Made by a program: the position numbers and the translations under genes. The notes below the pieces were generated by a model. The model was not told the origin of the DNA, searched no databases, and saw nothing but the letters and a program-made list of their open reading frames with translations. Shown piece after piece: positions 47,075 to 56,827 of a DNA stretch of 64,000 nucleotides (within the stretch, counting starts at the first letter, position 1; every line of letters begins with the position of its first letter). The stretch lies in the NCBI RefSeq assembly GCF_000375405.1, contig NZ_AQWS01000010.1, forward strand, positions 18,553 to 82,552, in the 5' to 3' direction. The DNA comes from Bacteroides propionicifaciens DSM 19291 = JCM 14649. Lineage in GTDB: Bacteria; Bacteroidota; Bacteroidia; Bacteroidales; Bacteroidaceae.

Positions 47075-47551
47075 CTACTCCTTTAAAAGGAACTCATCAA
47101 TTGCTTTTTTGTAGGTTGCTTTATCTGCAGCACCTGGCATCAATTGTGGTGTACCATTTTTAGGAATAAACACCAATAATGGAATGCTTGTTACATTGAA
47201 CAGACCAGCAAGTTCTTTTTCTTTGTCCACATTTACCTTGTAGATGGTGATTTTACCATCATACTCCTTAGCTAAATCTTTAAGAATAGGTGCAATCATT
47301 CGACATGGTGCACACCAATCAGCATACAGGTCAATGATAACAGGCTTATCGCCTTTAAATGCCCACTCTTTAGATTTCTCGTAGTCGAAAACATCTTTAA
47401 TGAACATCTCTTTATTCATTTTTATTACCTCACCATCTTTAGCCTCAACATTCTGAATTTCAGCAGTCTCTTCAATAGCTGAAGATTTAGTAAAAGCATA
47501 ACTTGTTACGCTAAGTACGGCAATGGCAAAAAGTGCTATGTATTTTCTCAT
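47075..47551 (-). CDS. Exported thioredoxin-family protein
   Basis: 158 aa with a signal peptide (MRKYIALFAIAVLSVTSYAF), a 35-residue linker and a thioredoxin fold with active site WCAPCR and the cis-proline in TSIPLLVF. It is predicted to act as a thiol-disulfide reductant or oxidant in the periplasm. It is probably co-transcribed with the cytosolic thioredoxin gene 22 bp upstream. Confidence 0.9.
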   Translation of the reverse strand: MRKYIALFAIAVLSVTSYAFTKSSAIEETAEIQNVEAKDGEVIKMNKEMFIKDVFDYEKSKEWAFKGDKPVIIDLYADWCAPCRMIAPILKDLAKEYDGKITIYKVNVDKEKELAGLFNVTSIPLLVFIPKNGTPQLMPGAADKATYKKAIDEFLLKE

Positions 47552-47573
47552 TTATTATTTATTTAGTTCTTAA

Positions 47574-47870
47574 TTAGATGTATTTTTCTAGCATAGAGAT
47601 CAATTCCTTTTGAGCAATTAGACCCGAATGTCTCCAAAGAGGTTCTCCGTCTTTAAAGATAATAAAAGTCGGAACAGTTTGAATACGATATTCAGTAGCT
47701 AATTCACCGAACTTATCAATATCAATCTTAACAATTCTCGCTTTTTCGCCTATAGACTCTTTAACCTTATCTAAAATCGGCATCATAGTCTTACAGGGGC
47801 CGCACCACTCTGCAAAGAAGTCAATCAGTACAGGTTGTTCGGATTTTATCAATTCATTAAATTTTTCCAT
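47574..47870 (-). CDS. trxA: Thioredoxin (cytosolic)
   Basis: 98-aa classical thioredoxin without a signal peptide. The active site is WCGPCK, with the cis-proline in QTVPTFIIF. It is a general disulfide reductase. With the exported thioredoxin downstream it forms a two-gene unit serving both compartments. Confidence 0.92.
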   Translation of the reverse strand: MEKFNELIKSEQPVLIDFFAEWCGPCKTMMPILDKVKESIGEKARIVKIDIDKFGELATEYRIQTVPTFIIFKDGEPLWRHSGLIAQKELISMLEKYI

Positions 47871-47984
47871 ATCTACTTGTTTTAATGTACAACTATTGCA
47901 TTAGCATGTCAATGCTGCTAATTTAAGTATAAAACATAATGCAATGCACTTTGTTCGGTTTAGTTTCCATCTGAAACTATAAAT

Positions 47985-50147
47985 CTATTCAACAAGTGTT
48001 AATTCATCTATGATGTGCTTTGCACCAGCAAACTTATCGATTATGAATAAAACATAGCGAATATCAACAGTAGCAGCACGTTGTGAAGAGGGTCTAAAGG
48101 CAATATCGCCTGTTAAGCCTTCATAATTTCGATCGAAGCCTACACCAACTAATTCGCCCTTACCATTCATCACTGGGCTACCCGAATTCCCACCTGTATT
48201 GTCGGTATCAACAATAAAACAAACAGGCATCTCACCCTTTGAGTTAGCATAGCGACCATAATCTTTGGTTTGATACAACTCTTTAAGACGAGCAGGAACA
48301 ACGAACTCCCAATTATTAGGATCTTCTTTTTCCATAACTCCCTCAAGTGTAGTATATGACTCAAACCACTTACCATCCGAAGGCTTGTAACCGCGTTTGC
48401 TACCATAGGTCAGACGGATTGTTGAGTTGGCGTCGGGGTAGATTGGCAAACCATTGGCCTGACGAAGCTGCATCATTCCATCAACCCAAGTCTTATGCGC
48501 TAAATCGTAAGCAAGATTAGCCTCTGCAGTCTTCTTGTTTTCAAGTTCTATAGCAGCAGCAACTTCAGCACGAAAACTGATCAAAGGATCATTTTCGAGC
48601 GCAGCTAGCGACGGATTAGCAATAAAGCCTTCAAAATTATCTGGAGATGCAAATATAGACTTCGTAAATATAGCCTCAACTAAACTGTGTATATTCCCCT
48701 TATAGATAGGATTTGAAGCAGCAACCAAATTTATTTCTTGATTCTCAGGAATAATCTCTTTATAAACCGTTAGCAACTGGGTCATTACATTTCGCTCAAC
48801 CCCAGGGTAAGGAACCTCTTTAAAGTAGTTGTTAGCCTTTTTAATAAGTGATTCCTTTGCTTGCTCAATATTCTTTGATTTACCTGATTCTAAAGCTGAT
48901 TTGAGTGCAGCTGTAGATGGAATATGAGTTACATCTAACCCACTTAAGAAACACTCCGCTAAAGCCTCTGCATGAAGCTTAGCATCGTGTCGCTGAGCTA
49001 CAATATCACGTATAGCATCGAAAGCCTCCTGATAGGCAGGATTGTCTGTTTGAACACCATAACTTAATAGCTGTTCTTGCTGAGCTTTTTTAGTATCTAA
49101 CACTTTGAGGCGAACCAACCCCTCATTCATACCAATAGCATTTTTCCAGTAGTTGGCTGAACCTGCATATTTGCTCGCATAGTGAATGCGTACAGCATCA
49201 TCTTTCTGCATCTCACTCATCAAAGCTTTCAAGCGATAGCCACGCACTGTTTGACGCAAGAAATTGGTGGTTTGCATACGCTCTTCAACCTCATCTGCTA
49301 TCATATAACGCCAGTTACGACCAGGAAAACCCATTAAAAAAGCAAACTCATCGTCCTGAATACCATTTAGGTTGATAGATAAGTGTTTTTTAGGATGCAA
49401 AGGAATATTCTTTTCAGAATAGTCGGCAGGACTACCATCGGCATTGGCGTAGATACGGAATAGAGAGAAATCTCCCGTATGACGAGGCCACATCCAGTTG
49501 TCAGAATCTGCACCATACTTACCTATAGAAGATGGCGGGGTGCCTACCAAGCGAATATCTTTATAAACAGTCTTCACGAAAAGCATATAGCGATTACCTC
49601 CATAAAAAGGACGTAACTCGATTTCGGTAAAAGGTGTTTGTTTAATCTTATGTTTTTTAGCAAAACGCTCAGCTACTTTATTTAAGAATGTTGTTGATAG
49701 GAAGTTTTGAGCGCGCTCTTTCTCATTTTTGGATAGTTGATCTTCTACAAAACGAGTTACATCAAGAATCTTATCGATAAAAGTAACCGTAAGCCCCTCT
49801 GCAGGCAACTCACCTTGAAGATCTTTAGCCCAATAGCCATCAGTAAGATAATCATGTTTTACACTACTTAGTTTCTGAATAGCTCCATAACCACAATGGT
49901 GATTAGTAAGCACCAGACCTTGAGATGAGATTACCTCACCCGTACAACCGCGGCCAAAATGAACCACAGCATCTTTGAGGGATAAAGCAGATTCGGCATA
50001 AACCTGATCAATAGGAATTTCGAGACCCAATTCTAACATTGTTGCGGCATTTTGGGTTTTAAGGTCGGGTAGTAACCACATTCCCTCATCGGCATACGAA
50101 CTTACCGAACACAACGATAAAAGAGCTACTAATAGTTTCTTTTTCAT
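47985..50147 (-). CDS. Dipeptidyl-peptidase 11 (S46, Asp/Glu-specific)
   Basis: 720-aa S46 peptidase that releases dipeptides after acidic residues. It has a signal peptide, catalytic His in TNHHCGYG (81-88) and catalytic Ser655 in GGNSGSP. The S1 specificity residue at Ser+18 is Arg673 (FDRNYEG), which in Porphyromonas gingivalis DPP11 binds Asp and Glu; even the numbering agrees. It is the second member of a tandem pair, separated by a hairpin from the DPP7 gene. It feeds dipeptides from proteins to peptide importers such as the POT transporter. Confidence 0.92.
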   Translation of the reverse strand: MKKKLLVALLSLCSVSSYADEGMWLLPDLKTQNAATMLELGLEIPIDQVYAESALSLKDAVVHFGRGCTGEVISSQGLVLTNHHCGYGAIQKLSSVKHDYLTDGYWAKDLQGELPAEGLTVTFIDKILDVTRFVEDQLSKNEKERAQNFLSTTFLNKVAERFAKKHKIKQTPFTEIELRPFYGGNRYMLFVKTVYKDIRLVGTPPSSIGKYGADSDNWMWPRHTGDFSLFRIYANADGSPADYSEKNIPLHPKKHLSINLNGIQDDEFAFLMGFPGRNWRYMIADEVEERMQTTNFLRQTVRGYRLKALMSEMQKDDAVRIHYASKYAGSANYWKNAIGMNEGLVRLKVLDTKKAQQEQLLSYGVQTDNPAYQEAFDAIRDIVAQRHDAKLHAEALAECFLSGLDVTHIPSTAALKSALESGKSKNIEQAKESLIKKANNYFKEVPYPGVERNVMTQLLTVYKEIIPENQEINLVAASNPIYKGNIHSLVEAIFTKSIFASPDNFEGFIANPSLAALENDPLISFRAEVAAAIELENKKTAEANLAYDLAHKTWVDGMMQLRQANGLPIYPDANSTIRLTYGSKRGYKPSDGKWFESYTTLEGVMEKEDPNNWEFVVPARLKELYQTKDYGRYANSKGEMPVCFIVDTDNTGGNSGSPVMNGKGELVGVGFDRNYEGLTGDIAFRPSSQRAATVDIRYVLFIIDKFAGAKHIIDELTLVE

Positions 50148-50170
50148 GATAGTTTTAGTTTAAATATAAA

Positions 50171-50200
50171 AGAGGTTAGAAGCTACAGCCTCTAACCTCT
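50171..50200 (-). terminator. Intrinsic terminator between the two S46 peptidase genes
   Basis: A 10-bp stem (AGAGGTTAGA and its complement) is followed by TTTT on the minus strand. It sits only 24 bases from the DPP11 start, so it may reduce rather than fully stop readthrough. Confidence 0.75.
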
Positions 50201-50218
50201 CTAAGTTAGTTGTTTTTA

Positions 50219-52384
50219 TTACTCTACGATAGTCATTTCATCGATTAGATGTCCACAACCACCAAGTTTATCAAGGATAAACAATACGTAGCGGATATCT
50301 AAGTTAATACAGCGCTGAAGTTTATTATCAAAGTTAATATCTCCACTGAGTGACTCCCAGTTGCCATCAAAAGCACAACCTATAAGTTCGCCATTGGCAT
50401 TTAGCACAGGGCTACCAGAGTTACCACCAGTAATATCGTTCGTTGTTAAGAAACATACTGGCATTTCACCATTGGGCAATGCATAACGACCGTAATCGTT
50501 ATTTAGGATTAATTCTTTAAGCTTCGCAGGAACATTAAATTCTCTATTTGAAGCATCCTCTTTTTCTAAGATACCCTTCGTTGTAGTATAGTAGTTGTAG
50601 AACATACCATCACGAGGGATATATGATTTCACACTACCGTAAGTCAAACGAATTGTAAAGTTTGCATCTGGATACGAAGGAGCAGGCTCTTTCATCTCAC
50701 CCAGTCCTCTTACATAGATTTTATGTAATAAGGTTTTTTGGTCGGCAAATGTTCTAACTGAGCCAAATAGATCTTGATATTTTTCAATAATAGATTTAGA
50801 GTAACGGTAAGATAAATCTTTACTTACTACTTTCTTAGTTGGTTTTGCTAAAAACTTCTCTAAGTTTTCTTTGCTTGCAAAGATTGAGCGACTGTACATT
50901 TCATCTATAAATTTATCGTAGTTCCCCTTGTACTGAGTTTCGACAAAACTATAGAAAGAAGGACGTTGTGAATCACTGATTAATGTAGCGTACAGAGGCA
51001 TCAAAGCTTTTGCTACTTTACGATCTACAGTGTGATCGTAATCTTTATTGTGAATCTGGTCATAAATCTTACGCAGATTATCTTTTACGTTATTGGCTAA
51101 TTCTGTGTCTTTAGACTCTACTGCCAAAAGCAAGTCGTCAATAATGGCATAAGGAGTAATAAACTCAATTCCACTAAAGAAGGTTTCAACCAGCATTGTG
51201 TTTTGATAAACAAGAGGTTGCTCTTGCTCAACTACAGCATTGATTTGTGAAACTACATTTTTGTAGTCTGTATTGTTATCTTTAGCTGCGAACTCAGCAA
51301 ATTTAGCTTCTTGCTTAGCTTTATCGCCCAACACATCGTTGTCGATAATCGCCTTATTCATACCGATAGAGTTTTTCCAATAGTTTGATGAGCCAGCATA
51401 CTTACTTGCATATTGAATACGTACTTTGTCACTAGCATTCATCTCTTCTTTAAGCACTTCTTGACGGGCGCCTCTAACTATAATTCGAGGTTCGTTGATT
51501 GCTTCCATACGCTCTTTAACTTCAGAAACAGTTAAATAACGGCTTGTGCTACCAGGAAATCCCATAATCATAGCATAATCATTCTCTTCCATTCCTTTTA
51601 ACGAAATAGCAAGATGTTTCTTAGTTACTAGAGGAGTATTGTTTTCATTGTAGTCAGTTGGCTCACCTTGAGTATCAGCATAGATACGGAAGATTGAAAA
51701 ATCACCCGTATGACGTGGCCAAGTCCAGTTATCTGTTTCACCACCAAATTTACCTACAGAAGAAGGTGGGGCAGCAACCATACGTACATCATTATAGGTC
51801 TTTTTGTAGATCATAAAGAATTTATTACCTGCAAAGAAAGGTAGTAATTGTACGGAGATACCTTTTTTCTCATAAAGGTCGCTTTTTGCATACAATTCAT
51901 CAGCAACTTTAGATAGTATTGGCTGTGTGAAAGACTCAAGTTCAGTAAACTCGCCATTCTTAACCTTTTGATCTATAATATCCGTCACATCAACAATTCG
52001 CTCAACAAAAACAAAAGTTAATCCTGGTACAGGAAGTTCTTCTGAATTATTTTTCGCCCAGAAACCATCTGTCAAATAGTCGCTTTCAACACTACTGAGT
52101 TGTTGAATAGCTCCATATCCACAATGGTGATTGGTAAGGATAAGCCCACTAGGAGATATTATCTCACCAGTACATCCACGGCCAAAAATACCCACAGCAT
52201 CTTTAATAGACACTTTGTTTGGGTTATATAAATCGTCAGCATCAAGCTTCAGACCTTTTTCTTTCATGATATCAACAAGATGTTGCTCTTTCATCATCTG
52301 AAGTAACCACATACCTTCATCAGCCCTTACACTACCAACAGCGAAGGTCAGCAGCGCTAATAATAAAACTTTTAGTTTACGCAT
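50219..52384 (-). CDS. Dipeptidyl-peptidase 7 (S46, hydrophobic-residue type)
   Basis: 721-aa S46 peptidase with signal peptide, catalytic His in TNHHCGYG and catalytic Ser656 in GGNSGSP. The Ser+18 specificity residue is Gly674 (FDGNWES), the DPP7 type, which prefers aliphatic and aromatic residues. It is homologous over its full length to the DPP11 encoded downstream, so the two arose by duplication and differ at the specificity pocket. It ends 73 bp from the next gene with a terminator between. Confidence 0.92.
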   Translation of the reverse strand: MRKLKVLLLALLTFAVGSVRADEGMWLLQMMKEQHLVDIMKEKGLKLDADDLYNPNKVSIKDAVGIFGRGCTGEIISPSGLILTNHHCGYGAIQQLSSVESDYLTDGFWAKNNSEELPVPGLTFVFVERIVDVTDIIDQKVKNGEFTELESFTQPILSKVADELYAKSDLYEKKGISVQLLPFFAGNKFFMIYKKTYNDVRMVAAPPSSVGKFGGETDNWTWPRHTGDFSIFRIYADTQGEPTDYNENNTPLVTKKHLAISLKGMEENDYAMIMGFPGSTSRYLTVSEVKERMEAINEPRIIVRGARQEVLKEEMNASDKVRIQYASKYAGSSNYWKNSIGMNKAIIDNDVLGDKAKQEAKFAEFAAKDNNTDYKNVVSQINAVVEQEQPLVYQNTMLVETFFSGIEFITPYAIIDDLLLAVESKDTELANNVKDNLRKIYDQIHNKDYDHTVDRKVAKALMPLYATLISDSQRPSFYSFVETQYKGNYDKFIDEMYSRSIFASKENLEKFLAKPTKKVVSKDLSYRYSKSIIEKYQDLFGSVRTFADQKTLLHKIYVRGLGEMKEPAPSYPDANFTIRLTYGSVKSYIPRDGMFYNYYTTTKGILEKEDASNREFNVPAKLKELILNNDYGRYALPNGEMPVCFLTTNDITGGNSGSPVLNANGELIGCAFDGNWESLSGDINFDNKLQRCINLDIRYVLFILDKLGGCGHLIDEMTIVE

Positions 52385-52401
52385 AGTGTATTTATAATTG
52401 T

Positions 52402-53640
52402 TTAAAATTTACTTATTTCTCCATTTCGCACAGCATCCATCACGTTTGAGGGAGCTCTCTTATTGAGTAATTCTTTTTTCATAAAGTCCATATAAGGAGC
52501 AACATGATCAAAAAACTGGTAATAGCCCTGGCAGAGATAGTTAAGCCCAGGCTCCCCATCTTTGGTACGAGCAAACCTGTTTTTTGGGCACTCTCCATTA
52601 CAAGCAAACAGATAATCACAAGACTTGCACTGACTCGGAAGTTTTGTAAACTTATCTTGTCCAAATTTCTGTTGTCGTTCGCTATACATCATTTCAACCA
52701 AGGATTTTGAATGTATATTACCTAACTTATATTCAGGGAACACATAGTGATCGCAAGAATAGACATCCCCATTAAACTCCATAACGCCAGCGTGACCACA
52801 AGTTTTAGCCATAGTACAAACCCCTGGCTGCTCTCCTATCCAGTTGGCTAGAGTTGCATCAAATAATTGGATAAAGACTGAACCTACATCTTCTTTTATC
52901 CATTCGTCAAATATAGTGCAAATGAAATTACCCCATTGCTTGGGAGATACCGAAAAATCGGCAAGCTTAGCTGATTCATTAGCCTGGACAGTAGCCAAAT
53001 GCCTACCATCATTATGGTTTAAAATACGCTCAACTATAGGTGTAAATTGAATATACTTACAGCCAATTTCTTTGAAGAAGTTATAAAAGTCTAAGGGATA
53101 GTCGGCATTAAAGTCGTTGACTACAGCAAGTGCATTCCATTCGACACCATGTTTTTTGAGTAGATTAATACCACGCATCACCTTGACAAATGAGGGTAGC
53201 CCTTGTTTGTTTTTACGATATTCATCGTGAAACTCTTGTGGCCCATCAATAGAAATACCTACTAGCCAGTTATTCTGTTTGAAAAACTCACACCAAGCAT
53301 CATTAAGAAGTGTTCCATTGGTTTGGATACAGTTGTCAATGCGACGACCACCTGCATATTTCTTTTGCAACTCCATTGCTTTTTGATAGAAAGAGAGTGG
53401 TCGCATCAAGGTTTCTCCACCATGCCAAGTAAAAAGAACTTCGGGCATAGTTTGAGACTCTATGTATTCCTTTATAAATTTCTCAAGTAGCTCATCACTT
53501 AAAATATGATTAGATGTATCCTTATATAAATTGGATTTTTCAAGGTAGTAACAGTAGTCACAAGCGAGGTTACAAACAGACCCAACTGATTTAACCATGA
53601 TATATAAAGGTCTTGCAAAAGGTGCAAATGTAGATGACAT
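52402..53640 (-). CDS. Anaerobic sulfatase-maturating enzyme (radical SAM)
   Basis: 412-aa radical SAM/SPASM protein. The radical SAM cluster is CNLACDYC. The anSME-type stretches TWHGGETLM and ISIDGP are present. The C-terminal cysteine-rich SPASM region contains [15 protein letters not shown] and [15 protein letters not shown]. It converts a Cys or Ser of sulfatases to formylglycine. No sulfatase gene is in the window, so the substrate enzymes are encoded elsewhere. Confidence 0.93.
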   Translation of the reverse strand: MSSTFAPFARPLYIMVKSVGSVCNLACDYCYYLEKSNLYKDTSNHILSDELLEKFIKEYIESQTMPEVLFTWHGGETLMRPLSFYQKAMELQKKYAGGRRIDNCIQTNGTLLNDAWCEFFKQNNWLVGISIDGPQEFHDEYRKNKQGLPSFVKVMRGINLLKKHGVEWNALAVVNDFNADYPLDFYNFFKEIGCKYIQFTPIVERILNHNDGRHLATVQANESAKLADFSVSPKQWGNFICTIFDEWIKEDVGSVFIQLFDATLANWIGEQPGVCTMAKTCGHAGVMEFNGDVYSCDHYVFPEYKLGNIHSKSLVEMMYSERQQKFGQDKFTKLPSQCKSCDYLFACNGECPKNRFARTKDGEPGLNYLCQGYYQFFDHVAPYMDFMKKELLNKRAPSNVMDAVRNGEISKF

Positions 53641-53888
53641 AAAATCTTCTTTTTAATTATTTAAGAGTCCAAAACCTCAAAGTCTAGAATTAATTTATAT
53701 CTTACACTATGAGATAATGAATACTCGACTAACACAAAAATAGCTAAAGTTAATAAATTGGGCCATTTTACTGACAGTTTATAAGCTTTATTAAACAAAT
53801 AATAAACGAGAACATATAAATATCGATAAAACACTTTTATACTTTCATTCTTGATTGTAAGTTTAGACACATTTTACAAATGCACGAT

Positions 53889-54560
53889 ATGAGAAAATTA
53901 CCATTATTCCTCGTTACATTTATTGTTCTTACCGCCACATCATGTACGCCGAAGTACACTGTTAAAGGAAGTGCTAGCCTAAATATGCTGAGTGGAAAGA
54001 CAATTTACTTAAAAGCCTTAACAGAAGAATCGAACTTAGTCACAGTCGATTCTGCTCAAATTATCCACGGTGAATTTAACATGGAAGGGATAACTAAATC
54101 TACTCCGCAAATGGTAACCCTATTTATGGATGACTTGCCCATGACACCCATAATTCTAGAACCTGGAGTGATCAACATCTCCATATCTCCTACCGAACTG
54201 ATAATCGGAGGAACTCCTCTTAATAATGCCTTATACAGCTTCTATCAACAGAATCAACAATTAGAGTATAAGATTCAAAATACGATTAACGCTCAGTCTG
54301 CTTCAAACATCTATTATAGCATAATTGATGAACATCAGGCACTCATTCGAGATTTCGTAGAATACAATCACAATAACGTTTTGGGAGCGACTGTTTTCTC
54401 AATATATCATAATCAATATCCAGAGCTGCTAGATACTAGTCAGGTTGATATTTATGCTAATCATGCTGCTGAAACTCAAGAAGAGCTATATCAGATCTAT
54501 AGTGCATTTATAAATACACCCTTTAGAGAAACCTTTCCCAGTGGATTTTTTCTTTGGTAA
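53889..54560 (+). CDS. DUF4369-domain lipoprotein without thioredoxin domain
   Basis: About 223 aa. A lipoprotein signal ends LTATSC. The following domain KGSASLNMLSGKTIYLKAL with DSAQIIHGEFNMEG is the DUF4369 module that usually precedes an AhpC/TSA thioredoxin domain in Bacteroidetes lipoproteins; here the protein ends without that domain. I prefer the ATG at 53889 (MRKLPLF) over the in-frame ATG at 53880. Role unknown. It may share a transcript with the GNAT gene 33 bp downstream. Confidence 0.75.
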   Translation: MRKLPLFLVTFIVLTATSCTPKYTVKGSASLNMLSGKTIYLKALTEESNLVTVDSAQIIHGEFNMEGITKSTPQMVTLFMDDLPMTPIILEPGVINISISPTELIIGGTPLNNALYSFYQQNQQLEYKIQNTINAQSASNIYYSIIDEHQALIRDFVEYNHNNVLGATVFSIYHNQYPELLDTSQVDIYANHAAETQEELYQIYSAFINTPFRETFPSGFFLW

Positions 54561-54593
54561 GCCTAAAGAGCTAAAAACATAGCCCCATTAGAC

Positions 54594-55031
54594 ATGAAAA
54601 GTATAGAAATAAGAGAAATCCATCAGGTAGATCAGAAGCTTGTAGACCAAGTTATAACCCTTCTACCTCAGCTAACACCAATTCACAACTTAGTAACTCA
54701 AGCAACACTTGAAGAGTTAGTTTTAGACAAAAACTCAGCCCTTATCGGTGCTTACAGCGAAGATAATGTTCTGGTAGGAATGTTGTCACTCGTAGTTTTC
54801 ACTATTCCTACCGGCAAAAAGGCTTTCATTGAAGATGTTGTTGTCGATCAAACTGCTCGTGGAATGGGATTAGGTGAGATGATCTTATGTGAGGCTATAG
54901 AGTTAGCCAAATCAAAGGGAGTAAAACGCATTGAACTATCCTCAAGGCCCAGCAGAGTACCAGCCAATAAGCTCTATCAAAAACTTGGGTTCAAAATTAG
55001 AGAAACAAATTTTTATCGTTTAGAGCTTTAA
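54594..55031 (+). CDS. GNAT-family N-acetyltransferase
   Basis: 145 aa. The acetyl-CoA binding motif ARGMGLGEMILCEAIELAKSK is the Q/RxxGxG/A signature, and the C-terminal RVPANKLYQKLGFK is typical of GNAT enzymes. The substrate is unknown. The stop overlaps the stop of convergent dinB by 4 bp. Confidence 0.9.
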   Translation: MKSIEIREIHQVDQKLVDQVITLLPQLTPIHNLVTQATLEELVLDKNSALIGAYSEDNVLVGMLSLVVFTIPTGKKAFIEDVVVDQTARGMGLGEMILCEAIELAKSKGVKRIELSSRPSRVPANKLYQKLGFKIRETNFYRLEL

Positions 55032-56125
55032 TACTCTTCATCTTTAAAGTCAAGCTTCAACTGAATATAAAGAGGTTTGTCAGCCGACTCCAGTTTTGGG
55101 TTTGAAACAGATAAGCCAATTAGACGGATAGGATTGTCTTCATAATCGACTTCGGAAAGTAGTTTCTTAGCTTGAGGCAATATATCATCTAACAATTCAA
55201 AGCTATTCTCTTGAGTGATACTCCGAGTAATCTGACTAAAGTCTTTGAATTTTATCTTCAAGGTCAATGTAGTCCCCTGAAAGCCGTCTTCTCCAATACG
55301 TGAAACCAATTCGGTAGCAACATGGTATAACTCAATAATTGCTGAAGACTGAGCCGTAATGTCTTTTTCGAGTGTGGTTTCGCATCCCAGAGATTTGCGT
55401 ATACGAATCTCCTCTACAGGTCTATCATCAACTCCGTGAGCAAAATCATAATACATCCGCCCCATTTTACCGAAATGTTGCACTAAGCCAACAATCGACC
55501 AAGCTTTTAGATCGCTTCCCCGATGTATGCCTAACTTATGCATTTTCTTAGCGGTGACTGGCCCCACACCCCAAAACGATTCAATTGGTAATTGCTCTAT
55601 AAACTGATCTGCCTGCGAGGGGTGAATGGTGCATATTCCATCGGGTTTACGATAGTCAGAGGCGATCTTTGCCAAGAATTTATTGTACGATATACCAGCA
55701 GAAGCAACCAGATTTAGTTCTTCCCTTATGGCTGCTTTAATCTCCAAAGCAATATCCACGGCCAACTCATAACCCACCTTATTTTCGGTCACATCCAAAA
55801 AAGCCTCATCAAGCGATAGAGGCTCTATAATATCGGTATAACGGTGGAATATAGCATGAATCTGTGCAGAAACTGCCTCATAAACATGAAATCGAACATC
55901 GGCAAATATCAAGTGAGGACAGAGTTTTTTTGCTTTCATAGAAGGCATAGCCGAACGAATACCATACTTTCGGGCCTCATAACTTGCTGCAGCCACAACA
56001 CCTCTTGGGTGGTCAGAACCCACAACAAGTGGTTTCCCCCTGTATTCGGGATTGTCTCTTTGCTCCACAGAAGCATAAAAGGCATCCATGTCAACGTGAA
56101 TAATCTTCCGTAATTTATCTTTCAC
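55028..56125 (-). CDS. dinB: DNA polymerase IV
   Basis: 365-aa Y-family polymerase for translesion synthesis. The N terminus is IIHVDMDAFYASVEQRD, with a catalytic acidic residue, and SLDEAFLDVT holds the catalytic Asp-Glu pair. The little-finger part SVSNPKLES and a typical length are present. It is downstream of the trkA gene on the same strand (gap of 14 bp), so it may be co-transcribed with the potassium genes. Confidence 0.95.
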   Translation of the reverse strand: MKDKLRKIIHVDMDAFYASVEQRDNPEYRGKPLVVGSDHPRGVVAAASYEARKYGIRSAMPSMKAKKLCPHLIFADVRFHVYEAVSAQIHAIFHRYTDIIEPLSLDEAFLDVTENKVGYELAVDIALEIKAAIREELNLVASAGISYNKFLAKIASDYRKPDGICTIHPSQADQFIEQLPIESFWGVGPVTAKKMHKLGIHRGSDLKAWSIVGLVQHFGKMGRMYYDFAHGVDDRPVEEIRIRKSLGCETTLEKDITAQSSAIIELYHVATELVSRIGEDGFQGTTLTLKIKFKDFSQITRSITQENSFELLDDILPQAKKLLSEVDYEDNPIRLIGLSVSNPKLESADKPLYIQLKLDFKDEEY

Positions 56126-56139
56126 TTAAAAACAACGCT

Positions 56140-56826
56140 TTAATATGCTTTCCAGAAGTTTTTAAACTCTTTATACGTACCAAAGCAAACCAATTCATCA
56201 CCCGCAAAAAGTTTCTCCTCTTCGCCGAGGTTATCAATGATATAATGCTCGGTAACGTTGATACCCAGCTTATTCTTTATGGCTCGTTCACGCTGAATAG
56301 CAATTAGGTTAAGATTAAAGCTCTCGGAGAGCTTGAGTTCACTTACAAAATATCCCTCAAAATGCTTGGGGACAAGAAATTTCATTACATAATGGCTATC
56401 TCCAAGACGAAAGGCCTCGGTACTAGTATTAAACTCCCAAAGCTCGACCAACCTACGAGCAGCATCTTCCTCTGGGCTAAGTATCTTATCAATATCAAAG
56501 GCTTCAAGAACCGACTTGTGTATATCGTCAATGGCTCGAGCAAAGATATGCTTCACCTTCTTCTGTTTTAAGAGTGCAACCACACGAATTGAAGCTCCAA
56601 AGTTTTCACCAATAGCAACAATTACTGCATCAATATTGTAGAGTGGTAAAGCAGTCAGTGCATAGTCATCTGTAGCATCAAGAACAAAGGCTGTAGCAAT
56701 CTTATCTTTAATGCTATCCACTTTTTGTTCGTTCATATCTACACCGATTATCTCGTGCCCCATAGAGGCTAATTCTTCGGCAAGTACATAGCCAAAGTTT
56801 CCTAGACCTATAATTATATATTTCAT
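56140..56826 (-). CDS. TrkA/KtrA-type potassium channel regulatory subunit
   Basis: 228-aa cytosolic gating subunit of a potassium uptake system. The RCK_N domain has IIGLGNFGYVLAEELASMGHEIIGVD, the NAD(H)/nucleotide-binding fold, and the RCK_C domain follows from about residue 140. It lies 1 bp after the membrane subunit gene. Confidence 0.92.
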   Translation of the reverse strand: MKYIIIGLGNFGYVLAEELASMGHEIIGVDMNEQKVDSIKDKIATAFVLDATDDYALTALPLYNIDAVIVAIGENFGASIRVVALLKQKKVKHIFARAIDDIHKSVLEAFDIDKILSPEEDAARRLVELWEFNTSTEAFRLGDSHYVMKFLVPKHFEGYFVSELKLSESFNLNLIAIQRERAIKNKLGINVTEHYIIDNLGEEEKLFAGDELVCFGTYKEFKNFWKAY

Positions 56827-56827
56827 T

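Noticed and set aside
53661..53870. 69-codon frame on the minus strand
   Set aside because: Low-complexity, Tyr- and Leu-rich product with no family features, in an AT-rich promoter region.
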